Shown: positions 24,391-35,569, counted from the first letter of the stretch. The stretch is 64,000 nucleotides of DNA from Gonapodya prolifera JEL478 (GCA_001574975.1 KQ965876.1:17367-81366); one strand, 5' to 3'. Notes: generated by a model from the sequence alone, not told the origin. Numbers and translations: made by a program.

Positions 24391-24462
24391 GCAAATGCAT
24401 GAAGAGAAGTTCTTCCAGTTAAATTATCAACACTACATATTACACTATCGAATTCAAGCTCC

Positions 24463-25757
24463 TCACATGCTGCCGTTGACTGTCCTCGTCACTTCATTTC
24501 CCTCCGGCTCTTGGCCTTCCTCCTCCGCACCAGCGACAGAAAACAATGCACGATCCCCCAGATCCACATCTATCGCGTCGGCTGCAACACGGGCATCCAC
24601 AAACACGGGCGTTTCCTTCAGATTCCTCTGCTTCACAAAACCGAGGTCTGGCTTGGAGAACCGCCATTCCCGAACGAGCTTTTCTATCAGGTCCTCGTAC
24701 GGGGTCTGACCCGGCTCTGAAAGGTTGTAGCCTAGAAGCGTGCGCTGCCTTGAAATTGCCCAAAATTGTTGTAAGGGATCAAAACGGAGGATCGCCAGCA
24801 AACTGCTTACACACCATTGCCACCTGGATGCAGACATCTGCAGTCAATCCGCTTACGACATAGTCACCGTACGAGAACCGATGCAATCGAAAGTTGATCC
24901 CGTTCCATATCAACGTGTCGTACCGATTGTGTCCCGCAGACAGGAAGTGCGTCGTTGGAACCTTGAACACAGATTCGACTTCGTCAGGATTCGGCGTCGG
25001 TGTGAAGTCGGGAGGTGTAAGTGCGATCACGGGGGTGACGAGGAGGTTGTTTCGCGACACTACTGAAAAAGGGTGGTCAGCGAACTGGCGAACGAGAAGC
25101 GATCTTCGAAATCATCTCACTTGGCGGCCACCGCGTGATCACATTGACACACGACGGGGGCAGTCCCACTTCCTCGTACGCTTCACGTAACGCCGTCGTC
25201 TTTCTTTCCAAAGCCGAGTTTCAACTGGGCACCGTTCCCCCAAAACAACGGCTCCAATCGCCCTCACTACAACATTCTCATCATCTTCATCTCGTCGACC
25301 GCCTGGGAATGCAACCTCTCCCGAATGACTCCTGAGCTTGGTGCTGCAAGTCAACGTTGGCTAGTACCACTTGCGTCATCCCCCAACAAAGCGAGCACAA
25401 TCCACCTCCGTCGTGTAAGTAAAATGCCAAAGACTGACGTTTCGCTGTTATAGATGAGTGGAACCAGCACGGATGCCCTGAATCGCAGGTGTCTCGTTCA
25501 GTAGTTCAAGTGAACACCTCCTTCCTCACGGATGCACCTGAACTCTGACCCATACTTTTTACAAGCCATGTGTGCGATTCACTATTAATGCAATAACGAC
25601 ATCGCGTCCGCAATCGAATCTCAAAACACACCGGATCACCTTGTTCGTGACGATCCCAAAGCTCCTTGATTCTCGACAGCTGCTCCGCTGCTCTTTCGGG
25701 CAGTTCTTTCACACTGGGCCGTCGAAGAGTGTGCGAGGCAGCTAAAGGGCTTGCCAT
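24463..25757 (-). CDS. PCD1: Nudix hydrolase, coenzyme A diphosphatase type
   Basis: The start at 25757 gives MASPLAASHTLRRPSVKELPERAAEQLSRIKELWDRH. Subsequent exons read SVLVPLIYNSETSVFGILLTRRS, TKLRSHSGEVAFPGGRRDEDDENVV and, across a GTGAGG...AAAG intron, TTALREAYEEVGLPPSCVNV. This is the CoA-diphosphatase form of the Nudix box (SGEVAFPGG followed by REAxEEVGL), which binds magnesium and cleaves CoA to phosphopantetheine and 3',5'-ADP. Family members (Pcd1, NUDT7, NUDT8) act in peroxisomes or mitochondria. NNLLVTPVIAL, HFLSAG and FRLHRFSYGDYVVSGLTADV are typical downstream core segments. The C-terminal exon ends in an acidic tail without a clear SKL signal. Only about 134 bases separate its start from the divergent bHLH gene. 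Confidence 0.88.
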
Positions 25758-25891
25758 ACGGAAGCTTAATTGCGCGATTGGCGGAAAAGCTCTCGGTGGG
25801 GAGCTCCGTGGCCAATTGGCCCGATTTCACGCAAGTTACCCAGCGATACCTCACCACACCACGAAATTCGGATCTCTCCACGCCTAGAACT

Positions 25892-27666
25892 ATGTACTCC
25901 TCGGGCTCCCGCCGGCTCTCGAGCCCTGCAGTGTCGCCCGGGTCCCGCAGCCGTCCTCGCTCCATCTCCCCTCAACCGATCCACTTCATCGACACCTTCA
26001 CCGACCCCTACCAGTTTTCCAACGTCCTCAACACCTCCGCATCCTCGGGATCCTTCGCAGCTGCTGCTGTGGGGGTCCATCAACCGTCGCAACCCCCATT
26101 TTATGACCTGGCTTCTTGGTTGCCTCACCCCCTCCCCACAGACCATGGCGGGGACCCGCTGATAAAATCGGAGGACGACGATATCTTCAAGTTCCACCTG
26201 GACGATGCTGTCACACCCGAGGACATGAACCCCTCTCCCGGAGCGTCTCCGCAACATGGGTACAGCGAGCTGGAACCGGACGAGTTTGCGACAACAGCAA
26301 CAGGAAGCGCGGCCCAGTACCAGTCTGCGGGCGGATCCCCTTATTTTGCGGGACAGCAAGTGTACACCAACGGAAATGGGCAGTTTTCAGGGACAGTGTC
26401 GCCCATCAGTCTATCGCCCCGGCTGCAAGCGACAGTGTCGCCAATCACGATCCAACCCCGGGGAATGCAGACGGGTACTTACAGTGCCAGTATGCCTGCT
26501 GGAGTGGAGTATGCGTATTACAGCGGCACGCCCCATGCGCGGAGTCTGGGGACGTTGAGTATCGATACGGACGACGGACGAAGGTGGGGGTTGTGGTTGT
26601 GTGGCCTCGGTTTCCCCCCTCCGTCATAGTTTACGAGACCAGAGAGAGTTTGCTTATACTCTCCATCTCTCGCTCGATTTAGTGCGGGCACTCCGGACAT
26701 TGTCGAGAAGAAGCGCACACGGCGCGAAAAGCACATTGCGGTGGAGCGACGGCGGCGCGATATCATCAACGAGAAGCTCAACGACTTGACGGAGCTGCTT
26801 CCGTCGCATATGTTGAGCGGGGAGGGCGCGACTGTTGGTGTGAGTTGGTGATGGTGTGGCGGGGGTGGGAGAGGGGAGAGGGGAGAGACGAGATGGGAGA
26901 AGGGAGAGGGGAGATTGAGGAAGGAAGATGGAAGAATGGAGAACAGAGACGGACGACAGACGACGGATGGCGGACGACGGACGACGGATGGCGGACGACG
27001 GACGGCGGAAGATGGAAGATGGAAGGCCGAATATGGAAGAAGGAGGAAGGAAGAAGGAAGAAGGAAGACTGAAGACGAGAGACCGAAGGCTGAAGACGGA
27101 CAACGGACGAATGAAGATGGAAGACGGCAAGCGGAAGGCGAGAGATGCGACATTGAAGAGGGAACACGGAGGACAGGAGACGGAAGACGGAAGATGAGAG
27201 ACGGAATACGGAAACCGGAAGATGGAGGACGGGATACGGATGACGAAGAGGCTCAAATGACACAAATTGATTTCCCTTAACTGTTAATTTTACCCCTCCC
27301 ACCAACATCCACCAGCAATCCTCCCGCGCCCGCCCGAGCAAAGGCTACATTCTCACCAAAACCGTCGACTACGTGCGTCAAGTACAGAGCGTGCTCGGCA
27401 CACTCATCAACCGCGAACGAGATCTGGAAGGCGAGGTTCTTCGGTTACGTCAAATGGTGGGCGAACCTCTCGAAGGTGGGATCCTGGCACGTCCTCACGC
27501 ACGAGCGGTGGCGAGTGTGCTGCCACCGAGCATGACGATGAGCACGAGCATGGGGCGCCCAGTGTACGCCACCTCGCCGCGACATCGCTCGAATAGCGTA
27601 ACGAGCCCGGGAGGGTTGAGCACTGTCAGTAGCAGTCCGCCGGATGGGATCATGGATGTTGAATGA
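25892..27666 (+). CDS. Basic helix-loop-helix transcription factor
   Basis: The start at 25892 gives MYSSGSRRLSSPAVSPGSRS. An acidic, Ser/Pro-rich region follows (LIKSEDDDIFKFHLDDAVTPEDM), probably for activation. An intron near 26583-26686 (AAG/GTGGGG...TTTAG/T) precedes the bHLH: KKRTRREKHIAVERRRRD for the basic region with the E-box-reading HxxxExRRR pattern, then INEKLNDLTELLPS as helix 1. The loop is interrupted by a 476-base intron (26840-27315, GTGAGT...CCAG), after which QSSRARPSKGYILTKTVDYVRQVQSVL forms loop end and helix 2. An extension INRERDLEGEVLRLRQM resembles a short leucine zipper. The protein should be nuclear and bind as a dimer. Target genes are unknown. Confidence 0.9.
26840..27315 (+). 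repeat. Purine-rich degenerate satellite inside bHLH intron
   Basis: The intron splitting the HLH loop is several times longer than its neighbours. From about 26865 to 27240 it consists almost only of A and G with repeated GGAAGA and GGACGACGGA-like units (for example ACGGACGACGGATGGCGG recurring near 26950-27005). On the minus strand this yields long Pro/Ser/Arg/Leu-rich open frames that are not genes. Confidence 0.9.
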
Positions 27667-28203
27667 TGGAATGATGGGATGATGCCATTGAAGCAATGAT
27701 GCAGTACCGATGGCACTTTTGCAGTATACCCATAATCCCAAAGAATTGCACCCAATAGCCTGCAGTGAATATTGATGAATGTAGTAAAATTACAGATGAG
27801 CCTTTTATCACCAGCAACGAAAGGCGCGGGTCAGTCTGTATATCCCGTGCTGCCTCGTTATTACGAACCAACGAATGCTCCGGCCCGGCCTGAGACCGAC
27901 AAAAAATTCATAATTTGCTGAGGCTCTGTTTGCGTTGCCGGTGGGAGACACGCCGCACTGAGACGCCTCGCAACCCAGAAAAGCGGGAACGCACTGGACC
28001 GGCCCCGCACCCGGCCAGATATCGTCGCTGTAACAGGGACTGTGTACTGGCCCACTCGATTCTATTTTTCGTCCGCCGATTGTCGCGTTCGTGAGTGACG
28101 CGCGGTGATTGGGGGTTGAGCCGGATTTAGCTTCCGATGGGGAAACTCAAGTGGAGGCTTCTCACACTCGCACAAACACCCGATATTCGCGACACGCGCA
28201 CCG

Positions 28204-29717
28204 ATGGTGTATCCGCAGTATCTCAAGAGCGAGCCGCCGCGCACGTCGAGTAATGAAGAGTGCTGGCGACAATACTCGCTGTCAAAGAACGGTGGGTGGC
28301 CTTGTCGCTCCATTGCGGTCCAAATCCACTCCTAATAATCACAAAACCTCGCCAATCCGCACCACCTGCATCCCATCTCTCCAATCGACGGGTTTTCTCA
28401 CGCTCCACCGTCCATTTTGCCCCCTCTTCACCATCCCATCCCGCCAGTCCAAATCGTCACTGTGGACTTGTTCGACAAATCAGCCCCAGAACTTCTCTCC
28501 GGCGACGGATACTTTAGCACGCAGGTGGCTGTGCCTCTCTCACTCGCTGCGCCCGCGACGGGACCCGCGGTGCGAAGGAGAGGACCCCTCGAGGGTGTCA
28601 CCAGGTTGGACCTCCAGAAGAACTACCAGGCAAGTACATCCCCGCCATTGACTGCCGTATGGCATATTTAGCTAGCAGCCTGCGTCTCGTCTTTCAGCTC
28701 TGGGTCTGCGCCCTTCCTCGCCGTGAAATGCCTCCCCTCAAGGAAATCACAACCACGCCCCTGTCCCGCCCTGGCAGCATCGCGCGGGATGATCTCTCCG
28801 ACGTGACAGCACATGACGAGCTGGACAAGTCCTCTGCTGGCTCGTGCGCGGCCCGTTCTTCCTCCTCCACCTCCACGTCTGCCGTGCCATCCTCCTCCAC
28901 CCGGTCACCATCCGCCCCAGCCTCCCCCGAAACCACATCCACCCTCCTCTCCGACTCTATTCCAACTCCCACCCGGCTCATCACCCCATCCTCATCGTCA
29001 GGCCGCCTCGCCGTCCGCCTCGTCCGTCTCTCGCCCTACGAGCACTTCCCGCCGCTCGAGGTATGCGCCTGCACCCCCTGGCAAGACGTGGGTCGGGAGA
29101 CGTTTTACACGTTTGAGCTCAATTTTTGGCCAGCGAGAATCGGGCAGCGGGCGGCGAGTTCGGGCCTCCTCGCCTCCACTTCGACCTCTCGCTTGGGGCC
29201 GTCCGACCCCGGGTGCCGAAAACGATCCTACTCGTTCGGCGGGGGCCTCGACCTTCTCTCGCCACGTAAAAAACCCCGCCGGACCCACTCCGAGTCCTCA
29301 CCCCCCTTCTCCTTCCACATACTCCCCACGGCCCTCTCGCACACCTCTCACTCCCGCTCCTCCTTCCCCTCCTCGGGGCTCGGTCTCCCTCTCCCCTCAT
29401 TCCACAGCTTCAAACCCACCTTGGGCGCGCAGTACGCCCTTCAGCTCGTGCACGATGACGACGATGGTGTTGGTGTGGGCAGGGGAAGGGGCAGTGGAAG
29501 GGGCAGTGGAAGGGTGACGTCCCTCCTAGACATACGCGTGGGCGAGTTCGCCAACGCGGTTTGGACGGAAAATCCATACGACTTGTTTCTCACCACTGCG
29601 ATGCTGTCGCCCGTGACGGGGGTGGCTGATCCCGCCAGTGAGGTGCACGCGCCGGAGGATCCAGAGGGGTTGGCGATCGACTCGCCGGGGATGTCGCAGT
29701 ACCTTGTCATGGACTGA
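28204..29717 (+). CDS. Ser-rich protein of unknown function, possibly nuclear
   Basis: The start at 28204 (MVYPQYLKSEPPRTSSNEECWRQYSLSKN) is followed by an intron GTGGGT...CCAG to VQIVTVDLFDKSAPELL, then GYFSTQVAVPLSL and VTRLDLQKNYQ. The next intron has a GC donor (CAG/GCAAGT) and ends TTTCAG before LWVCALPRREMPPLKEI. A long Ser/Thr/Pro region follows, then LAVRLVRLSPYEHFPPLEVCACTPW and FYTFELNFWP. A basic cluster SPRKKPRRTHSES resembles a nuclear localisation signal. A (GSGR)-type repeat lies near 29480-29515, and the protein ends SPGMSQYLVMD. The VQIVTVDLFDKS segment faintly recalls velvet-domain proteins, but the rest does not match, so no family is assigned. Confidence 0.6.
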
Positions 29718-30203
29718 TCTGCTGCTAGCCTTCCCAACCTCAACTTCAACCTCGGCCCTTAGGTCGGGGTGGTCATTTGTCGCTAATGGCGTCGTCACTC
29801 CCCGATTTGTGTTTCCCACCTCTCACCACTACCTCATTTGATGTTTTCACATTTTTTATTTTGTAAGCGCATATGCTATGTAGTGCAGTAATTACATTTT
29901 TTGGACTCGTGAAGTGTGCATTGGTTTGGCACTGTTTCCAAAAGCCGGTGACACGAGCGGCTTCGTGTTTGACCAGAAACGCTTATCAAAACGTGCACCG
30001 ATGGTTATCCTGCCATACACTTGGGTTGTGGTGGTTACTCTCACGAAAATTTTTTGTAAGGACTCCTGGAGGCTTCCGGTCTCTCATTTTTCACCCAATT
30101 TTGCAACCAGCCACGTGCAAAAACGACCTCTAAGGACCGAGAGGATGAGGGCGTGAGTTTGCACAGCGCGATAGCCCTTTTACTATTTCTCCTAAATCCA
30201 CCG
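29718..30203. other. Intergenic region
   Basis: 3' flank of the Ser-rich gene; A/T-richer than the surrounding genes. No feature supported. Confidence 0.35.
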
Positions 30204-30343
30204 ATGGCACGTATAGAGAGGCCTTGGCAGGTCCTACGAACTCACAGTTCATCTTCCTGGTCGTCCTGCTCGCTTCGGCGCTCTTTGCCACACTGGCGAC
30301 CCCTCAAGTGCGCAATGTGGCAATGGAGTCAAGAGCACTAGTC
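30204..30343 (+). pseudogene. Relic of first exon of a secreted trypsin-like protein
   Basis: From ATGGCACGTATAGAG to the donor-like TCGTGAGTGGTCGC this matches the first exon and start of intron 1 of the trypsin-like gene on the minus strand at 34918. The ATGGCNCGT start, the CA(A/G)GTGCRCRATGTGGC block and AGTCGTGAGTGGTCGC are conserved. A frame change separates the ATG from the hydrophobic FIFLVVLLASALFATLATPQ signal sequence. No IVGG or catalytic exon is found downstream, so only the leader remains. Confidence 0.45.
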
Positions 30344-30461
30344 GTGAGTGGTCGCAATGCATCTGGAACTGGCCAGGGACGCGGTGTTCCTCTCGCCCGA
30401 GACAATAGAGAGCCAGCACGACGGGTTTGCCGCATTGTAACCTCACATACTCCAACCCGTA

Positions 30462-30492
30462 CTGGTTGCCGTTCTGGAGGACGCGGTGGGTC
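30462..30492 (+). repeat. 31-bp repeat, first copy (second at 30825)
   Basis: Begins CTGGTTGCCGTTC. It matches 30825-30855 at about 27 of 31 positions, with all differences being transitions. The spacing is 363 bases. The surrounding sequence shows no clear extended match. Confidence 0.5.
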
Positions 30493-30824
30493 GGAAGACA
30501 CACTGTCGCCACTGTCGAGTATGAGATTGCGAGCAGCGGCGGTTGCTTGACTGCTGTACCCTGTACAGTAGGTGTTGTGGGCAGTTCTTGCTCATGGCAC
30601 AACGATGCTCGACAAAACTTCCTCCCCTCCTTTGGTCTCTCGGGACCACCTTCGGTCTGAAGGTCTGACCAGCCCAGCGCTGCCGAGAACGAAAAAGGGT
30701 CTCTAAGCTTTGGCTGAATCGCACCGACTGGGGACTGGTGCTTTTCTCACCCTTTTCAAACAATTGAGATGCCAACAAGACGCGGGTTTTGCGACACACA
30801 ACCCCAATAGACTTCGGAGTCGTT

Positions 30825-30855
30825 CTGGTTGCCGTTCCGAAGGACGTGGCGGGTC
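30825..30855 (+). repeat. 31-bp repeat, second copy
   Basis: Partner of 30462-30492, same orientation. It lies in gene-poor sequence between the trypsin-like relic and the foldable repeat copy B. Confidence 0.5.
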
Positions 30856-31210
30856 TTGGGGAGCCCCATTTGGCTCGCGGGTACCGGCTCGGAATGATAC
30901 TGGTTTGGGGAGGCATGAGCTCCTGAGCTTTGCGCTTGATCTAAAGTGCGACAGCTCTCCCTTGCCATCTGAAATCTTTTTTTTTTTGAGAGATATTCAA
31001 ACCAATGCAAATGGAAGCAAGCTGAACGGACGGCGCTGAAGATGTTGATGCTGTGGAATTGCATTCGTACTGGAGAGAAAAGGGGAACGACCACACGTTT
31101 TTACAGGCAGTGTTGGACAACTTTGCACAATCAGCGTTCTTCCTCTCGCCACTAATCGCCAAAATATTTCTTGCGACTATTTTGGTCTGGAAGGACACAA
31201 CCTCCCTGTC

Positions 31211-31307
31211 GTCGCCGGGGGAGGTCGTGCGGGTCAGCAACACCTCCAAGGGGACTTCCCCGGTTGACCGATGCACTGGAGGCGTTAATTCTACACCACA
31301 CCCGCAC
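31211..31307 (+). repeat. Dispersed foldable repeat, copy B
   Basis: A 97-bp block matching 24059-24154. Outer stem GTGCGGGT/ACCCGCAC, second stem AACACCTCC/GGAGGCGTT with one mismatch, and an apical GGGG-ACTT-CCCC hairpin. The outer and second stems are kept in both copies. The rest of 30856-31806 shows no supported gene. Confidence 0.75.
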
Positions 31308-31806
31308 AGCGTCTCTCGAGGGGTAGCTACTCGTGGCCCTGTTGTCACCTCCGCTCCGTATAAGCTCCACATCTACATACATTCGAAACGCTCGGCCAGT
31401 CCTTCTCCCTCCGCCGCTCCATATCACTAACATCCCGTGCTTTGAATGTGCGGTGCACTCAGTATGGCGGTTGTGATGCTACCACAACTCTCCCTCGAGC
31501 AACTTTGATTCGACTTTTGCGCCTGATTCGAGATCCAATAAGTTGCCATCACAGTACTTCAGTATCCGTCAGACTGGTAAGCAATCGACAACCGTCTTTC
31601 TCGATGCCCTGGGGTGTTGTATTCAAGTTGAAAGATACTACAATGCGCTCGTTCGTTCACGTTCAGATTCACAAACACACACAGATCAATCGCATCAGAT
31701 AATGATCCAAAATTCTTTATATTTGTCCCATAAAAAACAGCGATACTGAACTTGTCCAAAACACCTCGCCGGGAGATAGAAACTTTATATCGCATCGTTT
31801 AAATCC

Positions 31807-33343
31807 TTAAGAAGAAGCGCAAGCGGTCTTGGAGTTGCTCCATTGCTACGAAACATGTTGGAGATGAGCTTCACTGTGGGACGTTTCGCACCTCGCATAA
31901 GCCACAAACCTTCTGAACGGTCCAAGCCTGTCCGTTTGCGTCAGTGATAGTAGCCTGCTGGGCGTTGCAAAGATCGCCGATTTCGCCGTTCTAAGTGCCA
32001 AGTGGACCCAAAATGAGCGGACTGTCCATTCTGGTAACACTTAATTGCGACACAACTTACGGGGTTGTTGTACCACGCTAGAGGGGATGCGTAACTCTGC
32101 GCCAAACCAACAGCGGCGTCAGTGACGGCCTCGAAAAGCTCGTGGGAGGACACGCTGCACAGGTTCTTGAATGTCGACGAAGCCGATCCGCAGCCACCAG
32201 CACAGTCTCCGTCCTGTGCACGTGCAATCAGTTGAGCGGGTGATAAACATGAACGCAGGGAGTCAGAGTGAAGCTCTTACCTGGTCGGGCATCACACCGT
32301 AAAAGAGGTACTGAGTTCTAACGTTGAGCGACGAGATGTCAACGGTGCTGTGGTAGGCGCAGAAGGTGGAGCAAGACGAATCGCCGGACGACATGGAAAT
32401 GCTTATTCCGGGGGCAAAGTGGCTGAAGAGAGAGAGATACGATTATTGGTCTGCAACGGCAAGCATCTCGGCGGGTTTACTCACATAGGGTAGTAAGAGT
32501 TGGAGTTGGGCTGTTAATGGAATAGTGGGTGATATGACGCTTTAGCATTTCCCCAGTTGCGACAAATCTCACTGTGATAGTTCCGTCATTCACGAGGCTC
32601 TTGAGGTAAGTTTGAATTTGATCGTCGGTGATGGATGACCCTGAGGGGACTCCAGATAGGGCGATTGTTCCTAAGGGAGACATATAAGCTCCAAGATCAA
32701 GATCTCACATACCCACTGGACCAACAACTCACCCTTGAAGGAACCACGACCGATTGATCCCTGGGAAGAGGTTCCATACTGTGCGAGCATATCATAGTAG
32801 GCAGAGTTTGTGACCCCCGCGTAGAACGATGGAAGATTGTTTGGGGCTGAACAACACGAGTTAACAGGCGACACGTGTTGAATTCTTGATCACTTCCAAC
32901 GTACCAGCGGACGAAACGTAGTTGACGCCGGTCCCCCAGGTGAGAAGAGTGACCTCCACGTTGTTGATGACGGGACCTCCATAGTTTTTGAGCTTTCCCG
33001 AAGTCGCGGCTGTGACGAGTGTGGCGGTCTGCTCTGCGTTGAGTGGTGCTCCCCAGGTGTGATTGGTCATGTAGGCCACGCCCTGGAAGTGGATGAGATG
33101 ACCGTAAGAGATTGAATCCGACAAACGAAACAGTCAAACACCAACCGGAATACGGCTCGCTGTTATTGAGCGAGAGCATGAGACATAAGCGTAGACGAGA
33201 TCGGCATGTTTAGTTCAAAGGTGCCGCCGATCATCTCAAGCTTGGCAAGCCGGACGGCACTCACGAAGGACGGGCAGAGCATCGCTGTTTCCAGCACTAG
33301 CAGCGAGAGCGAGGAAGCCAAGAGCGAGAGACTTGATAGCCAT
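31807..33343 (-). CDS. Secreted EXORDIUM/PHI-1-like protein, putative metallopeptidase-like
   Basis: The start at 33343 gives a signal peptide MAIKSLALGFLALAASAGNSDA. Exons then read GVAYMTNHTWGAPLNAEQTATLV, YGGPVINNVEVTLLTWGTGVNYV, LPSFYAGVTNSAYYDMLAQYGTSS, IGRGSFKG, LSGVPSGSSITDDQIQTYLKSL, HFAPGISISMSSGDSSCSTFCAYH, YLFYGVMPDQ, SSHELFEAVTDAAVGLA, PLAWYNN, NGEIGDLCNAQQATI and the last exon QWSNSKTACASS. The SHE(L)xEAVTD and EIGDLCNAQ blocks are those of secreted proteins of the PHI-1/EXORDIUM-related group, common in fungi and bacteria. The His-Glu pair may bind metal, but catalysis is not established here. The junction between the signal-peptide exon and the next is uncertain. Eight or more small introns; no lesion seen. 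Confidence 0.75.
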
Positions 33344-33911
33344 GTGGAATTGGGATGGAGAGAGCAGTATTAGCGGACATGGTGTCGCAAAGGGGTTTTA
33401 TACTACTACCAACCCTGGGTTTTCACAACCCTGTGGGGTACCTGGTCCCTGAATTTCCTCCTGCCAATGTTCACTCCAGGCTTACCAATTTCGGAAGTTA
33501 GCGTTCATCTTTGCCAAAGATCGGAGATCGCGTTGCCCACAAGCCCGTCCTCACGGATCTCATTCACAATGTACTGCGTCCAGCCAGTTTCGGAGCAATT
33601 TAACAACCGAATCGAAAGATCCGAATCTGCATTCAAATGTTGTCAAATGTACTCTGTTTAGTTTTGTCCTCCAGTTTTTGCGGTATTTTCGCGTGTTTTA
33701 CAGTGGGGTTACAGAGGGGCGCCTCGACGGCGCACTGTGGAAGCCTTACAGGGACGAGTCCTCAAGGTTGCTTGACTGAACATGTACATAAATAAACTTG
33801 TGTAGTAACTCGACATCCGTTGCCAATGCTTACGTACGCCTTCATTATGTGGACCCAGTGAACGACATGACCCTCAACCTTCACGCCTCACAGTATCAAA
33901 CCTGCCCCGCT
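33344..33911. other. Intergenic region
   Basis: Upstream of the EXORDIUM-like gene on the minus strand. A TATA-like TTTTATACT reading can be seen near 33397-33405 on the plus strand (AGTATAAAA on the minus), about 55 bases upstream of the ATG. It could be the promoter. Confidence 0.35.
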
Positions 33912-34918
33912 CTAAATCTGCCCCGAATGAGCCATCGCGATCGTGTTCTGAATCCACGTCGAGATCATCGTTAGCCGCACTACAGACGCCGGTATGTTGC
34001 GCTGGTCGCACGGGACAGGCCCGAAGCTCGTGATCCCCCACAGCACGCCGCGGGATACGTGGGGCCCGCCCAAGTCGCCGTTACACGTGGCGGTCTGCTG
34101 TCCCTGGGAGTTGACGACGGCAACGACGCACCCGAGGTTGGGGCGAGCGCTGGAGTCAATCGTGTAAGTCCGTTAGCAGTCGTAGTTGTTGTTGACGCGC
34201 AGGCTCAGGCCCTGCAGGTTCTGCGGAAAGGTCTCGGTGCCCTGCGTTCCGCCCGGGTTTGTGAGGCCCCACCCGAGTGCGACGTCGGTGTCGCCGATTG
34301 CAGGCACGTTGGCATTCATGTTGAGCGGCAAGGGGGCGATGTCCGTGATGGGGCGGGACTCGTAGTATGGTTCCAGGATCCATATCGCAGCGTCGTGACC
34401 CGTCTTCTCAACTCCACTTTCGGGGGGCTGGTAGCTCGGGTTGACGACAATGTTGCGCACGTTCATCATACGGCAGCTCGGCTGGCTTGCACAAGCTACG
34501 GTCCTGTCCTGAAGCCCGACGTATGCGTGCCGGTACTCGGCGCCGTCCGACATGGTCCCGCAGTGGCCCGCGGTGATGATGATGGGAACGGGCGTGTTTT
34601 GATCAGTAAGCCCGTGCAGCGTATGGCGTAGGTTCCGAAGGAGGATTCGAGGAGGGTGACGTAAAGGAATTGCGCGATGTCGACCTTGACACCGCCGACG
34701 ATGACTGGATTTGGAAGCAGTTTCGAGTTATGGATGAGACAATCGCGCACGGAAGGTCCTCCTGTACGCGACCACTCACGATTCGAGCTCTTAACTCCGC
34801 CAGCCACATCGTGCACCTGAGCTGCCGATGGTGTGCCCAGCTGGGCAACAGAGACCAGCGCGACGAGAGCGATCACTTGTGCGATCCGCTGTCGTGGCCC
34901 GAGCTCAACACGAGCCAT
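33912..34918 (-). pseudogene. Secreted trypsin-like serine protease, inactivated
   Basis: The start at 34918 has a signal peptide (MARVELGPRQRIAQVIALVA...). An intron GTGAGT...CCAG leads to LIVGGVKVDIAQFLYVTLL, the mature-enzyme start. The His region IITAGHCGT and the Asp region GHDAAIWIL are present, as is the C-terminal helix STWIQNTIA. Three defects are visible. A one-base frame change separates TGLLIK from PIIITAGHC near 34607. A TAA sits in frame right after NNNYDC near 34170, with homologous sequence continuing (RTYTIDSSARPNLGC). The catalytic-serine motif reads GDLGGP instead of GDSGGP. It belonged to the chymotrypsin family (S1). With these lesions it should not encode an active protease. 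Confidence 0.82.
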
Positions 34919-35569
34919 CGATGCAAGTAAAGTTAGGCGAATAATATCAGGGTATCGCGGAAAGTACGGACTCACGCCTCATCCGCCGTCCTTGGCCGTC
35001 GTTTTTGGCGCGGCAGACACAAATTTTGATGGAGTGCCTCCCTCTTATTGCACTTTAGGGTACAATTATGTCCAAAATTGGAAAGGTCCGAGATGTCGTG
35101 ATCACGGCAAGCGAAGTACCGCGATCGTTGACGGGGAGAGAGCTCGCTCAAAGGCGTAGAGGAGTTTGGGTCACGGGAAGCTCGCTCTTGACCAGAAAGG
35201 CCCCACCCGCTCTTCGTACACACGGAGTTTGGTCACCTTGTTAGAGGGGTGGCACCGTAATCTCGTTTTGCATGGTGGGAAAGACCTCGTCCGGACCATC
35301 GGGTGCTCCTCGGTATTGAGCTGGACGGCGACAAGGGTTCCAGCGTCACCTGGTCATTCTTCATCGCTGAGTATCCCGCGAGAGAATTCGATACGGAGAA
35401 GGATGAAAATGTTCCGATATGCAATGAACGGACGACGAGGCTGCCGAACTTCGGACACGATACATCACGAACGAAGGACGCGCGGATGGTAAACAAAGCA
35501 CGAAAATGTTGAGGGGCTGAGAAAGGCGGAGTGTATAGTGGAGTAGAGTTGGTTGTGCGTAGACGTAGC
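34919..35569. other. Intergenic region
   Basis: 5' flank of the trypsin-like pseudogene. No coding exon recognised on either strand. Confidence 0.35.

Larger units (their letters stand above)
23349..24462. other. Gene-poor region with repeat and gene relic
   Basis: C/T-rich sequence at 23396-23620 yields Pro/Leu/Ser low-complexity frames that I do not accept as genes. The region also contains the foldable repeat at 24059-24154 and the NDK relic at about 24317-24390, listed separately. Confidence 0.5.

Noticed and set aside
26518-27341. Several minus-strand frames rich in Pro, Ser, Arg and Leu
   Set aside because: They are translations of the purine satellite in the bHLH intron.
28204-29717. 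Velvet-domain regulator
   Set aside because: Only a short VQIVTVDLFDKS stretch is similar; the expected later velvet motifs are missing.
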